Positions 27,530-36,998 are shown, numbered from the stretch's first letter. The stretch: 64,000 nucleotides of DNA from Myxococcales bacterium (GCA_016712525.1 JADJQX010000001.1:1984001-2048000), one strand, 5' to 3'. Notes: a model not told the origin generated them from the sequence alone. Numbers and translations are program-made.

Positions 27530-27761
27530 TAGCAGCCCGTTGATTTTCTCCCATCCCCCTTCGGGGACTTCCAAGGGTCGTCGGCCGCTCGCGGCCGCAT
27601 CCCGACCGCCTTCGTTGCGATCCTGCGGTGCGTCCCCCGTCGGGGACTTCCAAGGGTCGTCCTCACCTACAAAAGTAGGCTCCGGGCGCTCCTCGGATCG
27701 CGCCTCGGCGGGTCGGGCGCGGACATCGAACGGCCTCGGTCCGAAAATCAACAGGCTGCTA
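27530..27761. mobile_element. MITE-like element, copy 1 (232 bp)
   Basis: The ends are imperfect inverted repeats (GCAGCCCGTTGATTTTC at the left, the complement of GCAGCCTGTTGATTTTC at the right), each flanked by TA. That is the footprint of elements moved by IS630/Tc1-mariner-type transposases, which duplicate TA. There is no transposase. A ~27-bp internal stretch around CTTCCAAGGGTCGTC is present twice here and once in copy 2. Copy 2 lies at 31019-31223 in the same orientation. The last bases form the stop codon of the gene at 27759-30911. Confidence 0.8.
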
Positions 27762-30700
27762 GGGCGACGGGGGTGCGCCCTCGATCTTCCCGCGCTCGTT
27801 CGGCGGGCGGCTCAAGTTCGCGGGCGACGACCCCTTGGCCACGACCTGCGAGGCCTGCGTGAGCACGTCGGGGCGAACGGCCGAGTCGATCGCGAGACCG
27901 CTCACGCTCCCGTGGCACGCCGCGCAGAGCCCGTCGAAGAGCTCGGCCCGGAACGATTGGTTCGAGTACTCGCCCGGCGCGAACGACATTTGCTCCCGCT
28001 GGTAGCGGGGCCATTTGCGCTCGCCGGAGAGCTGCGTATCGGGGAGCCGGAGCACGATGGGCACACCGCCCGGGATCTGGAAGTGCGCCGAGCCGTCTCC
28101 CTCGATAGGCACTTTGCCGAGCGAGCGCCGTCGCACGAATACCTTGCCGAACGGGTCTTGGACCGACTGGGCGCCGGCGGCGTCGTGAGAAGCGATCTCG
28201 AGTGGAGGTGGGAGATCCTCGTACACCTCGAACTCTTTGGCGTCGTTCTCGAGGGGGCGCCCCGTCGGGGTGTTCTGGAAGAGGAGCGACGCCAGCACCG
28301 GCATGCTGAGCACGGTGATGTCGGCCTCCGACTTCCCGGGGAGGATTCGCGTGTTCGCGTTGGCTTCGTCGGTCGTCGACTTGAACACCCCGCGCGAGAC
28401 TTTCCCGTAGACGGCCACGGCGTCGATCTCGGCCGTGCCCGCCTCGCCGAAGAGCTTCTGGCGACCGCCGCGGTTCGGATCGACGACGACGACGTCGTAG
28501 TCCCCGTTGAACGAGGCCGTGTCGGCGGCCGCTCCGAAGCTCGCGAGGATCTGCCCGTTCGGGAGCGCGGCCGGCGTGGTGTAGAGGCCCGCGGTCGGCT
28601 GCCCCCTCCGGCCCGAGACCGTGCCGTCGACGAAGCGAAGCGACCTCAAGAAGAACTGCGGATCGACCGAGGTCCGCGACGCCGGATCGATGACCGACGG
28701 ATCGAGCGGATAGTCGGCGGGGTTGGCGCTCTGGAAGTCGATGCCGATCGAGCGGTTCACGACACCCAACGTGCCGCCACCGAACGGAACCCCGGGCTCA
28801 CTGAACACGGCGACGAGGTCCTTCTGGGAGAGCTCGACGACGCGCGTCGACTGCGAATACCCGACCGAGCCGCGCTGCGAGAAGAGCGGGTGGTAGTCGG
28901 CGCCGTCCATGTTGATGCGCCGGAGCGCGAGTTGGTAAAACCCAGGCGCGCGCTTCTCGGTCGTGAAGATGAGCCGCCCGTCGGCCATGAAGCTCGGCTC
29001 GCGCTCCATGTTGAGCAGGTACGTGAGCTGGCGAATGCGCGTCCCGGCCCCGTCGCGCTCGAAGACGTAGAGGTTCGAGTTCGGCTTCGACGGGTCGGAC
29101 GGAGTGCGCTGCGGTCCTTGGTAGTCGAACGAGGGGTTCGGCAGGTTGCCCCGCGTGGACGCGAACACGAGCTGCGAGCGGCCTCCCTCGGGCGGCGCGT
29201 AGGCCGGATCGAAGTTGTGAATCAGAATCCCGTTTTGGCTCGGGGGCCCGGCGTTGATCTCGGGGTGCTTCGCGCAGGCCGTCCCGTCCGCGTTCATCTC
29301 GTAGATGGCGAACGGCTCGGTCGCGGAGCTCCGCGCGGCGAACGCGATCTTCTTTCCGTCCCACGAGACGGCGGGGCGTCGCACGTCGGCCGTGGCCGGG
29401 TCGAGGCCGCACCCTTGGCTGAGCGAGCCGTCGGCGCCGGGCGTGATGGTGCCGTTCGCGGCGGTCGTGACGGCGATCCGTCGGAGGTCGGCGCCCGGCT
29501 GGTACACGTCGAAATCTTGTGGCTTTCCAGGCACTTGGGCGAGTGGTCGCCGCACGTACACGATGGCCGAGAACGGTGTGGGCTTCGACACCTCGCGCTC
29601 GCGCCGGATCCACTCGATCATCACGCAGTAGGCCGGGATCTTGTCGAGGTCGCCGTTGTCGTAGTCGTACGCGGGCGTCGCCTGGCAGCGCTCGGGCAGC
29701 GCCACGTCGTTGCGGAAGTCTTCGAGCAGCGGCCCGCCGCGGTGGAGGATGCCGCTCGCGCGGTCGCAGCCGTTCCCCGAGCACGCCTCGGCGCGGTAGA
29801 GGTTCTTGCGAATGAGGCGGCTCGCGGCGGGATCCTCGCCTTCGGGGGCGATCTGGTGGAGCGAGAGCTCGTAGTTCTTTCGTGTCGCCGAGAGCGAGAA
29901 GCTCCCTCCCGAGCCGCCGCGGAGGCGGAAATCGTGGAACATGGCCGCCGAGTGGCACTGCACCATCATGCAGCCCTTCTTGACGAACATGGGCTGCACC
30001 CGCTGCGCGAAGAAGGCGAACGCGGGATCTTCGGTGGGGGGCTTCGGCGGTCCGTGCGCGATGGCCCACTCACGGATCGAGGCGTACCCCGCGGCGTCCG
30101 GCGAGTCGTAGACGACGCCGCCTTCGTGGAACGCGCCGCCCTGCGCAGGAGCGAGAGGCCTCCGCAAGAGCTCGCTGTCCTCGGGGCGTTGCGCCAGGTA
30201 GTCACGCGCGGCGTAGTAGTTCCAGCGGACCTGCTCGGGGGTGTCGTTGCAGGTGAGATAGAGGGTGTTGCTCGGTGTTCCGTGGCAGTTGCCCGCGGCG
30301 CAGCCTTCTTTCAGCGCAGGGCCGACCTTGTCCTTGAAGAGCGCGAAGTCGGGAGTCGCCGGATCTTTGGTGACGTCGGGCCCTGCCGGCACTTCGGGGT
30401 TGCAGGGGCGTTTTTCGACGTTGGTCTTGGGGGGGCCCGCGTTGTTCTCGGAGGCGCCGTTCTGGATCCAGCGTCGGAGCGTCTGGTATCCGCTCGAGGT
30501 CCCGTCGAAGATCGAGCCACCCGCGTGTTTGATGTCGGTCGTGACCGTCGTGACCTTGCCGTCGTACGATTGGAGGCGAACCTGGAACGGCTCGACGTTC
30601 TTCACGAGGAACGCCGGCTGGCCGTACGGGCCGTAGTCGAGCAGGAGGTCGCGCCGCTTCACGAGCTGCGCGTAGCTGGCCACGTCGAGGTTGCCGAGGG

Positions 30701-30911
30701 CGTTGCCGCGGTCGTCGGCCACGTGGCATCCGGCGCCGGTGTTGGCGCGCACGCACGACGTCGAGAGCACCGGGGCGATCGTGCGCTCGAAGTACGTCGA
30801 CTTCGGGATCTCCTTGTCGGAGCACGCGGCGGGGAGGAGCGCCACGAGCGCCGCGCAGCTCACCGACAGGGACGCGTAGAAAGACCCTTTGGAGCGGCTG
30901 TGGGTACTCAA
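27759..30911 (-). CDS. Heme-c-motif lipoprotein with propeller (PD40-like) repeats
   Basis: 1050 residues from a TTG at 30909-30911, eight bases after GGAGG; a TTG six bases earlier is possible. The signal peptide ends in L-L-P-A-A-C. Cys-His motifs are spread along it: one standard C-A-A-C-H near the C-terminus, and atypical C-x4-C-H motifs (C-A-A-G-N-C-H, C-M-M-V-Q-C-H) in the first third. The middle has tandem blocks of the R-x-P-A-V-S-W-D-G-K-K-I-A-F-A type seen in TolB-like propellers. Plan and cysteine pattern recall hydrazine-synthase-alpha-related (HzsA-like) proteins; this is inference. It probably carries heme at the outer face. Its stop codon lies in MITE copy 1. Confidence 0.75.
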   Translation of the reverse strand: MSTHSRSKGSFYASLSVSCAALVALLPAACSDKEIPKSTYFERTIAPVLSTSCVRANTGAGCHVADDRGNALGNLDVASYAQLVKRRDLLLDYGPYGQPAFLVKNVEPFQVRLQSYDGKVTTVTTDIKHAGGSIFDGTSSGYQTLRRWIQNGASENNAGPPKTNVEKRPCNPEVPAGPDVTKDPATPDFALFKDKVGPALKEGCAAGNCHGTPSNTLYLTCNDTPEQVRWNYYAARDYLAQRPEDSELLRRPLAPAQGGAFHEGGVVYDSPDAAGYASIREWAIAHGPPKPPTEDPAFAFFAQRVQPMFVKKGCMMVQCHSAAMFHDFRLRGGSGGSFSLSATRKNYELSLHQIAPEGEDPAASRLIRKNLYRAEACSGNGCDRASGILHRGGPLLEDFRNDVALPERCQATPAYDYDNGDLDKIPAYCVMIEWIRREREVSKPTPFSAIVYVRRPLAQVPGKPQDFDVYQPGADLRRIAVTTAANGTITPGADGSLSQGCGLDPATADVRRPAVSWDGKKIAFAARSSATEPFAIYEMNADGTACAKHPEINAGPPSQNGILIHNFDPAYAPPEGGRSQLVFASTRGNLPNPSFDYQGPQRTPSDPSKPNSNLYVFERDGAGTRIRQLTYLLNMEREPSFMADGRLIFTTEKRAPGFYQLALRRINMDGADYHPLFSQRGSVGYSQSTRVVELSQKDLVAVFSEPGVPFGGGTLGVVNRSIGIDFQSANPADYPLDPSVIDPASRTSVDPQFFLRSLRFVDGTVSGRRGQPTAGLYTTPAALPNGQILASFGAAADTASFNGDYDVVVVDPNRGGRQKLFGEAGTAEIDAVAVYGKVSRGVFKSTTDEANANTRILPGKSEADITVLSMPVLASLLFQNTPTGRPLENDAKEFEVYEDLPPPLEIASHDAAGAQSVQDPFGKVFVRRRSLGKVPIEGDGSAHFQIPGGVPIVLRLPDTQLSGERKWPRYQREQMSFAPGEYSNQSFRAELFDGLCAACHGSVSGLAIDSAVRPDVLTQASQVVAKGSSPANLSRPPNERGKIEGAPPSP

Positions 30912-31018
30912 CGTCAAGACCTCCGACACCGATGGTACGCCGAAAATCGCCCAAAAATCATGCGGAACGGCGATCTCGGAAAAACGAACCGGGCCCGACG
31001 CGACGTCGAGCCCGGCCA

Positions 31019-31223
31019 TAGCAGCCCGTTGATTTTCTCCCATCGGCCGCTCGCCGCCGCATCCCGACCGCCTTCGTTGCGATCCTGCGGTGCGTCCCCC
31101 GTCGGGGACTTCCAAGGGTCGTCCTCACCTACACAAGTAGGCTCCGGACGCTCCTCGGATCGCGCCTCGGCGGGTCGGGCGCGGACATCGAACGGCCTCG
31201 GTCCGAAAATCAACAGGCTGCTA
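31019..31223. mobile_element. MITE-like element, copy 2 (205 bp)
   Basis: The same TA-flanked inverted ends and the same interior as copy 1, with a few base changes and without the internal ~27-bp duplication. It lies between the HEAT-repeat gene and the downstream heme lipoprotein, so it interrupts what looks like one transcription unit. It probably also affects expression of the downstream gene. Confidence 0.8.
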
Positions 31224-31245
31224 GCTCAGACGTCGTAGCAGGCCG

Positions 31246-32163
31246 TCACAGCCGACGAAGCGCCATCGTCGCCATGTCGCGGACGAGGCCGTTCGCGTCG
31301 TTTTTGGCCACGTCCTCGAGCACGGTGCGCGCAGAGCCTGCGCGGAGCTCCCCGAGAGAGTGGCACGCCGCGCCCCGCACGTCCGCGTTCGGATCGTTCT
31401 TGGCGAGCGCCGTGAGCGAGGCGGCCGCGTCGGTCACGCGGAGGGAGCCCAGGAGCTCGGCCGCGTTCTTGCGCACCACCGCGTCGGGGTCACCCGAGAG
31501 CTTCGCGACGGTTTGGGCGTCGGAGAAGCTGTTCACGCGGCCGGCCGAGTGGAGGCCCGCGAGGCGCACGGTCGCGTCACCGTCGGTCATGGCCTTCGAG
31601 AGCGCGCCCTGGCCGTCGCTGTTGAGCCGACCGAGCGCGCTCGCGGCCGCCGCGCGAACGCGGGCGTCCTTGTCGTTCTCGATGGCGGCTTTGCAAGCCT
31701 CGATGCCCGGCACCGCGAGGAACTCGCCGAGCGCGTAGGCCGCGTTGGCGCGCCGCTCCGGGTTCGCGTCGCTCTTGAGCGCGTTCACCGTGCGCTCGTA
31801 CGCCTCGCCCGGCCCGAAGACACCGAACATGCGGCGCCGCAGCCACCACGCCGCGATCTCGCGCGTCTGGGGGTTCGAGTCGTAGAGGAGCGGCTCGACC
31901 GCGGGGATGCAGTCGAGGCACTCGACGCGCTCGCCGTGCTCGAGCGTCTCCCAGATGAGCGACATCGAGCCGCCGGCCACCGCGCTCTTGATGCGGTCGG
32001 GCGAGGACAAGAACTCGATTTGGTCGTTCGGGATGTTGCCGTAGATGGCGCGGGTGCCCGCGGCCGGGTCGGGGGCGTCGTCCGAGTAGGCGGGCTCCGC
32101 GTGGAGGATGGTGCCGAAGAGGGCGGTGCCGATGGCGAGAATGCCGAGAAGTCGAGTGTTCAT
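31246..32163 (-). CDS. Exported HEAT-repeat protein
   Basis: 305 residues with CTGAGGAGA before the ATG. A signal peptide (about 1-27, ending H-A-E) is followed by about six helical repeats of ~30 residues with the pattern D-x-x-P-x-V-R-x-x-A-A-x-A-L-G, the mark of HEAT/PBS-lyase-type repeats. C-L-D-C near residue 83 is a paired cysteine. It is a periplasmic scaffold and lies 11 bases downstream of the first heme lipoprotein, so it probably helps assemble or bind that protein. Confidence 0.88.
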   Translation of the reverse strand: MNTRLLGILAIGTALFGTILHAEPAYSDDAPDPAAGTRAIYGNIPNDQIEFLSSPDRIKSAVAGGSMSLIWETLEHGERVECLDCIPAVEPLLYDSNPQTREIAAWWLRRRMFGVFGPGEAYERTVNALKSDANPERRANAAYALGEFLAVPGIEACKAAIENDKDARVRAAAASALGRLNSDGQGALSKAMTDGDATVRLAGLHSAGRVNSFSDAQTVAKLSGDPDAVVRKNAAELLGSLRVTDAAASLTALAKNDPNADVRGAACHSLGELRAGSARTVLEDVAKNDANGLVRDMATMALRRL

Positions 32164-32174
32164 GATCGTTCTCC

Positions 32175-34490
32175 TCAGTATTTCTGGGCGCCGACGGGGT
32201 CTTGGTTGAAGGGCTCGAAGCCCGTGTTCTGGCGCGAGTAGTACTGGCCACCGAGGTCGATCGAGCGAATGAGCATTTGGCGCTCCTCGTCCGTGAGGGT
32301 GACACCCTTGTCCTCGGGGTGCATCGCCGGCGTGCCGTACGCGAACGAGCCGTCCGCGGCCTTCACGTTGAGCTTCTTGATGAGGGCCGACTCACGCGCG
32401 TTGTTGGGGATGGCCCAGAGCGGTGGCTTCTGACCGGTCACCGTGGTGCCACGCCCGCCCATCTCCGAGGCCGCCGGGTAGAAGAGCGACACGTACGACG
32501 CCGGGTAGCTCGCGACGCGTCGGTCGTAGACGACCGTGACGGGGCGATCGCTGAGGTCGAGGTAGGGGACGGTGTAGGTCGTCTGCGCACCCGAGCCCGG
32601 ATCCGTGCGCGTGACCGTGTACGTACGGCCGGCGAACGGGTCGCCCGCGCCGCCGGAGTGGCAGCTCGCGCACTTCTCGGTCAGCACCTTCTGCACGACC
32701 GACTTGGGGTTCGCGTTCGGGTACTGCGCGGTGTCGACCGCCCACGGGTACTCGGTGCGCTCGGCGACCGGTGCGAGGAAGCGCTCGGCCTGCTTCTGCT
32801 CGGCGATCGTGGGGAGCTGCCCCTGGCGGTTCGCCCCGATGCCGGTGCGGCTCTCGTGGCAGCCGATGCAGCGGCGATCCTCGCCGGGCATGCCCTGGAT
32901 CCACGTGCGCTGGTTGCGGAGCGAGAGGCCGAACTTGTCGATCGGCTGGAGGTGGATGGGGATGTACGGGGGCACCTCGGCGAGCCAGCTCCCGTCGGGG
33001 TTCACGGTGGCCTCACCGAGCACCGCCGCGCCCTCGTCCATCGTGAGGCCGAACATGGTCACGCCCTTGGCGGCCTCGCTCGAGAAGCCCTCGATCACAC
33101 GCACCTTGGCGGCCTGCTTGAGGGCCTCGGAGAAGTCGACGCCGTCGCCGAGCTGGGCGCCGCGGACACGCTCTTTGAGGCTCGTCTTGGTCACGTCGAC
33201 CGAGCCGATGCGCACCGGCAGGGTCGTGTCGGTCTTGGGGCCGACGATGTCGCCGATGACCGGTGGCTCCTTGCGGGGGGCGACGGGCAGGGCGCCGAGC
33301 TCCCACGTGGTGCGGTCGTTGTAGACGAGCTGGTTTTTGCCAGTGGCCGGGTCGAAGATGTAAATGCCGAAGTCGGGCGGGGTGATCGAGAGCTCCGAGA
33401 GATCGTTCACGGGGCCGTCGGCCCACGACACCAAAATACGACCGTCCGGGAGAGACGAAGGCTCGCGGTAGCGACCCACCGGCGACGGCCCGTTCCCCGT
33501 GGGGACGTCGGGGGTCAGGATTTCGTATTTGGCATTCTCCTCGTCGACGCACGCGCGGCCCGTTTTGTCGGCCTTGTCGTCGAGGCACACCGGATCGGCC
33601 GCGTTCCGCGCGTCGATCTTGATGAGCGCGCCCGCGTGGATCGTGCGGTTACGCGACGTCGCGATGCCGACCATGACGTTCGGCGACAGCTCGCGCACGT
33701 TGAAGAGGGCCGTCGACGGCTTGCCGTGCTGACCCGCGAGGGCGACCATGCCGGTGCCGTCGGGGTTCGCGGCGAAGAGCTTCACGTCGTTGACGGCGCC
33801 GAGGTGCTCCCAGCGCGAATACCCCACTTTGCCGTCGGCGCGGAGCCAGGGCGACACGGTGTGCGAGAGGTTCTGCGAGGCGAGCCTGCGGTCGGCGTCG
33901 CCGCCGTCGACCGAGATCGTCGCGAGCTGGGTGACCACGCGGCCGTGCTCGTACTCGTCGGCGCGGGTGCCCATGGCCGTGTACATCTGGTTGGTCACGA
34001 AGGCGATGCGCCCACCCGGCATGTACACCGGGTTGATGTCGTCTTGGTTTCCGCCCGTGCGCTGGTGGACCTCGTACTTGCCGTCGACCGCCGAGAGCTG
34101 CACCGTATAGAGGTGGTAGTGGTCGTTCGCGTCCTTCTTCATCGAGAAGACGGCCTGCTTCGCGTCGAACGACACGTCGACCCCGTTGAAGTCGGCGGTC
34201 GGAAAGTCTTGGGTCAGGTTGATGACCTGCCCGTCGGGGCGCGCCGGCGAGAGCAGGTTCAGGCTGCCGCCCGGCACGAAGCGCTCGTAGTCGAGCACCT
34301 GCCCGTTCCCGCCCGACACGTTGACCGACACCGCGCCGTTCTGGCCGGCGACGGTGTGCTGGCGCTTGATAAAGAGGATCGAAGAGACGCCGATGCCCGT
34401 GTCCGTGGGTGTGTCTCCGCCGCAGCCCACCGCGACGAAGGCGGAGGTGAGCGACGCGAGGACCATCGTGACGGTGGAGATGCGAAGCAT
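32175..34490 (-). CDS. Diheme, HzsA-like lipoprotein with propeller repeats
   Basis: 771 residues; the ATG at 34488-34490 has an AAGGA site, and longer frames lack a signal. The lipobox F-V-A-V-G-C gives a lipidated cysteine. Propeller-like blocks fill the first half. Two standard heme-c motifs lie in the second half, C-I-G-C-H and C-A-S-C-H, after R-T-W-I-Q-G-M-P-G-E-D-R-R. This order resembles the hydrazine-synthase-alpha-like family, found widely as uncharacterised lipoproteins in Planctomycetes and Myxococcota. It is the first gene of a cluster with the HEAT-repeat protein and the second heme lipoprotein, suggesting a periplasmic or surface redox complex. Confidence 0.82.
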   Translation of the reverse strand: MLRISTVTMVLASLTSAFVAVGCGGDTPTDTGIGVSSILFIKRQHTVAGQNGAVSVNVSGGNGQVLDYERFVPGGSLNLLSPARPDGQVINLTQDFPTADFNGVDVSFDAKQAVFSMKKDANDHYHLYTVQLSAVDGKYEVHQRTGGNQDDINPVYMPGGRIAFVTNQMYTAMGTRADEYEHGRVVTQLATISVDGGDADRRLASQNLSHTVSPWLRADGKVGYSRWEHLGAVNDVKLFAANPDGTGMVALAGQHGKPSTALFNVRELSPNVMVGIATSRNRTIHAGALIKIDARNAADPVCLDDKADKTGRACVDEENAKYEILTPDVPTGNGPSPVGRYREPSSLPDGRILVSWADGPVNDLSELSITPPDFGIYIFDPATGKNQLVYNDRTTWELGALPVAPRKEPPVIGDIVGPKTDTTLPVRIGSVDVTKTSLKERVRGAQLGDGVDFSEALKQAAKVRVIEGFSSEAAKGVTMFGLTMDEGAAVLGEATVNPDGSWLAEVPPYIPIHLQPIDKFGLSLRNQRTWIQGMPGEDRRCIGCHESRTGIGANRQGQLPTIAEQKQAERFLAPVAERTEYPWAVDTAQYPNANPKSVVQKVLTEKCASCHSGGAGDPFAGRTYTVTRTDPGSGAQTTYTVPYLDLSDRPVTVVYDRRVASYPASYVSLFYPAASEMGGRGTTVTGQKPPLWAIPNNARESALIKKLNVKAADGSFAYGTPAMHPEDKGVTLTDEERQMLIRSIDLGGQYYSRQNTGFEPFNQDPVGAQKY

Positions 34491-34689
34491 GTTTCGGTGT
34501 CCTTCCTTGCGGGGCCAGCGACCCCGTCGACGAGCTAGAGCACGTCGGATGCCAACTCGCATTCTGCCTATTTTTCGGCGTTTGCGAGGCACGAACCGCA
34601 CGTGACGGGGGCGCGACGGCCGCTCGTGGGGGCGCGCGGCCCCAAGAGGCCCGAACGGTGCCTCGTGCGCACCTTGTGCTCGAGGGTCT

Positions 34690-34721
34690 CACACGCCGAC
34701 GTGTGGCCTCGTTCTTTTTTT
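34690..34721 (+). terminator. Hairpin and T-run upstream of the gene at 34770
   Basis: CACACG (34690-34695) and CGTGTG (34700-34705) form a short stem with a 4-nt loop. TTTTTTT follows nine bases later (34715-34721). The gap is larger than normal, so this is a weak terminator or attenuator call. Confidence 0.35.
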
Positions 34722-34769
34722 CGCAACGGAAGGGGCCCGGCAGCCGACGGGAGCGGCGTGGAGGTTCCC

Positions 34770-35597
34770 ATGTCCGTCCGTCCCGCAAAAAACAAGAAGT
34801 CCCGCCCCGAACGCCTCGTGGCTCGCCTGCGAATCGATCGCACGTTCGCCCGTGTCGTGCCCGAAGTCCTGCTCGACGAGGCCCTCGTGGTCGCCGAGGT
34901 CGTCGAGCTCCATCACGCGCCCTGCGAAGCCCATGGTGGCCTCCGCTCGGTCGCCCCCGAGCTCGGTCCGGCCTTCGCGTCGGACCTCCGCGCCCTCGAA
35001 GAGCGCGCCCGCGAGCTCCTTCGCCGCAAGCCGCCCCGGCTCCCCAAGGTGACCATGTGGGCCGTCCAGGACCACGTCCTCGAGGTGGTTCGCGCCATCG
35101 TGGGCGAGCTCCCGTCCCTCACCGGTCCCGACGCCGAGGCCCTCCGCTCTTCGCTCGAGGGGTTCATCGCGCGCCACGCCGACGCCCGGGTCTGCCACGA
35201 GGTGCACGACGCCTTGCTCGCCCTCGCGACCGTCCTCGACGTGTACGTTCGTGTGAGCCGCGACCCGGCCAAGGCGATCGAGCTCCGCGCCGAGAGCTAC
35301 CGCTTCTTCGTCATCGTCGACGAGGTCGTCGCGCGGCTCACCGCGTGGACGTCGGTCAACGCCGTCGTCCCCGGGGCGCTCACGCAGACCCTCGTCGTGA
35401 TCGAGCGCATGATCGCGCTGGTGCGCGATGCTTCGGGTGCCGTGCTCTGGTGCCGCGCTCCCGAGGCGTACGCCGCCGTGATGGGCTCGGCGCTGCGAGC
35501 CTCGGATACGCGTCGCCCCCGTGCGGAGGACTCGTCGCCGCGGCTCGCCTCGGTCGACTCGCTCCGCCCCGTGCTGTCCCTGCCGAAGGCCTCGTGA
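34770..35597 (+). CDS. Hypothetical helical protein
   Basis: 275 residues from an ATG after GGAGG (34760-34764). The N-terminus is Lys/Arg-rich. The rest is mostly helical, with repeated hydrophobic-plus-Arg/Glu patterns (L-D-E-A-L-V-V-A-E-V-V-E-L-H-H). No signal peptide or membrane segment is present. No family is recognised. It lies alone between the heme cluster and a secreted protease. Confidence 0.65.
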   Translation: MSVRPAKNKKSRPERLVARLRIDRTFARVVPEVLLDEALVVAEVVELHHAPCEAHGGLRSVAPELGPAFASDLRALEERARELLRRKPPRLPKVTMWAVQDHVLEVVRAIVGELPSLTGPDAEALRSSLEGFIARHADARVCHEVHDALLALATVLDVYVRVSRDPAKAIELRAESYRFFVIVDEVVARLTAWTSVNAVVPGALTQTLVVIERMIALVRDASGAVLWCRAPEAYAAVMGSALRASDTRRPRAEDSSPRLASVDSLRPVLSLPKAS

Positions 35598-35648
35598 CGT
35601 CGGCTCGGCCCACGTGCACCGCGCGCGTCGGCTGCTACGATTTCTCGT

Positions 35649-36458
35649 GTGCGCTTCTTCGTCGTCGCGGTGAGCCTCTTCGCCTCGGCCATCGTCGGGT
35701 GTGCGCCACCGCGCGCGGGGATCTCTCCTTCACGGCTCGCCGAGGAGACGTCCCTCGGTGTCCCATCGGAGGGCCAAGCCTCGCAGCACGATGCCGTGGT
35801 CCGTGTGTACACGGGGCACGGCACGTGCTCGGGCGTGCTCGTGTCCCGGAGCGTCGTGCTCACGGCGCGCCACTGCGTCGTCGAGACGCTCCCGGGCGGT
35901 GAAATGACCGCGGTCACCAAGGTGCCCGGCGTGTTCCACGTCGAGCTCGGGGGCGACTACCTCCCTTGGGGGCGTGTCGCCGTCACGGCCGTTTTTCCCT
36001 GCGATCCGCACGCCGACGGCGAGCGCGACATCGCCGCTCTCGTGCTCGAACGCAAGGTCCCGTCCGACGTGCCGACCGCCTCGATCGCGAGCCCTCACGA
36101 GCGCGGCACGTACGTGCTCCAAGGCTTCGGCTCGGCCGTTTGGCCCAAGACCACCGCCGGCGGGCTCGTGCTCGAGGCGAAGCGCCGCACCACCCGCGGA
36201 GGCGACGTCGCGACCCTGGGAGACGACACCGTCACGGTGAAGGGCCCGTCGAAACCCGGAGACTCGGGCGGCGCCGTCCTCGACGCACGGACGCGGGAGC
36301 TCGTCGCCATCGTCTCCCGTGGCGATTATGCTCATCATTTCAACGGTGTAGCGTATGGGGACGTGACCATCGGTGCGCGCGTCGACCGCTGCTCCGTCGC
36401 GCTCGATCGCGCCTTGGCGCGCGCGGGTGAGGTGTCGAGCTCCGTGTCCACACGCTGA
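35649..36458 (+). CDS. Secreted trypsin-like (S1) serine protease lipoprotein
   Basis: 269 residues from a GTG. The lipobox A-I-V-G-C lies near residue 18. The catalytic triad is visible: L-T-A-R-H-C (His ~75), E-R-D-I-A-A-L (Asp) and G-D-S-G-G-A (Ser ~203). It is much smaller than the protease at 1391 and has no added domains. It should act outside the inner membrane. A short linker separates the lipid from the domain. It is not obviously linked to the genes around it. Confidence 0.88.
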   Translation: MRFFVVAVSLFASAIVGCAPPRAGISPSRLAEETSLGVPSEGQASQHDAVVRVYTGHGTCSGVLVSRSVVLTARHCVVETLPGGEMTAVTKVPGVFHVELGGDYLPWGRVAVTAVFPCDPHADGERDIAALVLERKVPSDVPTASIASPHERGTYVLQGFGSAVWPKTTAGGLVLEAKRRTTRGGDVATLGDDTVTVKGPSKPGDSGGAVLDARTRELVAIVSRGDYAHHFNGVAYGDVTIGARVDRCSVALDRALARAGEVSSSVSTR

Positions 36459-36539
36459 GTGACGGGCAGGGCCCGAGGACCTCGAAGGTCCTCATCGGGG
36501 ATGCACGAGGGCAGCGCGAGCTGGTATGCGTCGAACATC

Positions 36540-36998
36540 GTGCCCTCTTCGTCCCTTCGGTTCGCCTCCTTCGTCCCGGTCCTTTGCCTCGCGAGCCTGT
36601 TCTCGGCGGCATGCAGCTCGACCCCCAACCTCTGCACGACCGAGGTCATCCCGAGCGAGCTCTCGGGCGATCTCCCCATCACGGACCCGCCGAAGTCGCT
36701 CGAGGGTACGACCGCGACGTTCTGCTGGCGCAACGAGTGTGGCGAGATGCGCTTCAACGATCCGGAGCGCAAGCTCGGCAACTACGCGCTCGTGAACGGC
36801 CCGTCGGTCCGCATCGCCTATTCGCGCGAAGGTCTCGCCGACTTCAAGGACGGCGATCCCATCGCGTTCACGCTCAAGGTCGACGCACCCGCCGCCGGAG
36901 CGCCCGCGAAGTACGAGCTCAACGGCACCGCGTCGTCGGTGTCGGTGGTCGACGACGGGTGCCGAAGGTACACACGGGGCAAGATCGTCCCGCGCTGA
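36540..36998 (+). CDS. Hypothetical lipoprotein
   Basis: 152 residues from a GTG at 36540, which gives a compact signal peptide ending L-F-S-A-A-C; the ATG at 36501 would add 13 residues. Five cysteines in the mature chain (two near T-F-C-W-R-N-E-C-G) suggest disulfides. It looks like one small beta domain. The product is not assigned to a family. Confidence 0.6.
   Translation: MPSSSLRFASFVPVLCLASLFSAACSSTPNLCTTEVIPSELSGDLPITDPPKSLEGTTATFCWRNECGEMRFNDPERKLGNYALVNGPSVRIAYSREGLADFKDGDPIAFTLKVDAPAAGAPAKYELNGTASSVSVVDDGCRRYTRGKIVPR

Noticed and set aside
27530..31223. A full insertion sequence
   Set aside because: No transposase gene is present in or between the copies; ends and size fit a non-autonomous element only.
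27162..31238. A 1358-codon plus-strand frame
   Set aside because: Antisense to the heme lipoprotein gene, with Arg-rich composition and no motifs.
32202..34538. A 778-codon plus-strand frame
   Set aside because: Antisense shadow of the diheme lipoprotein gene.
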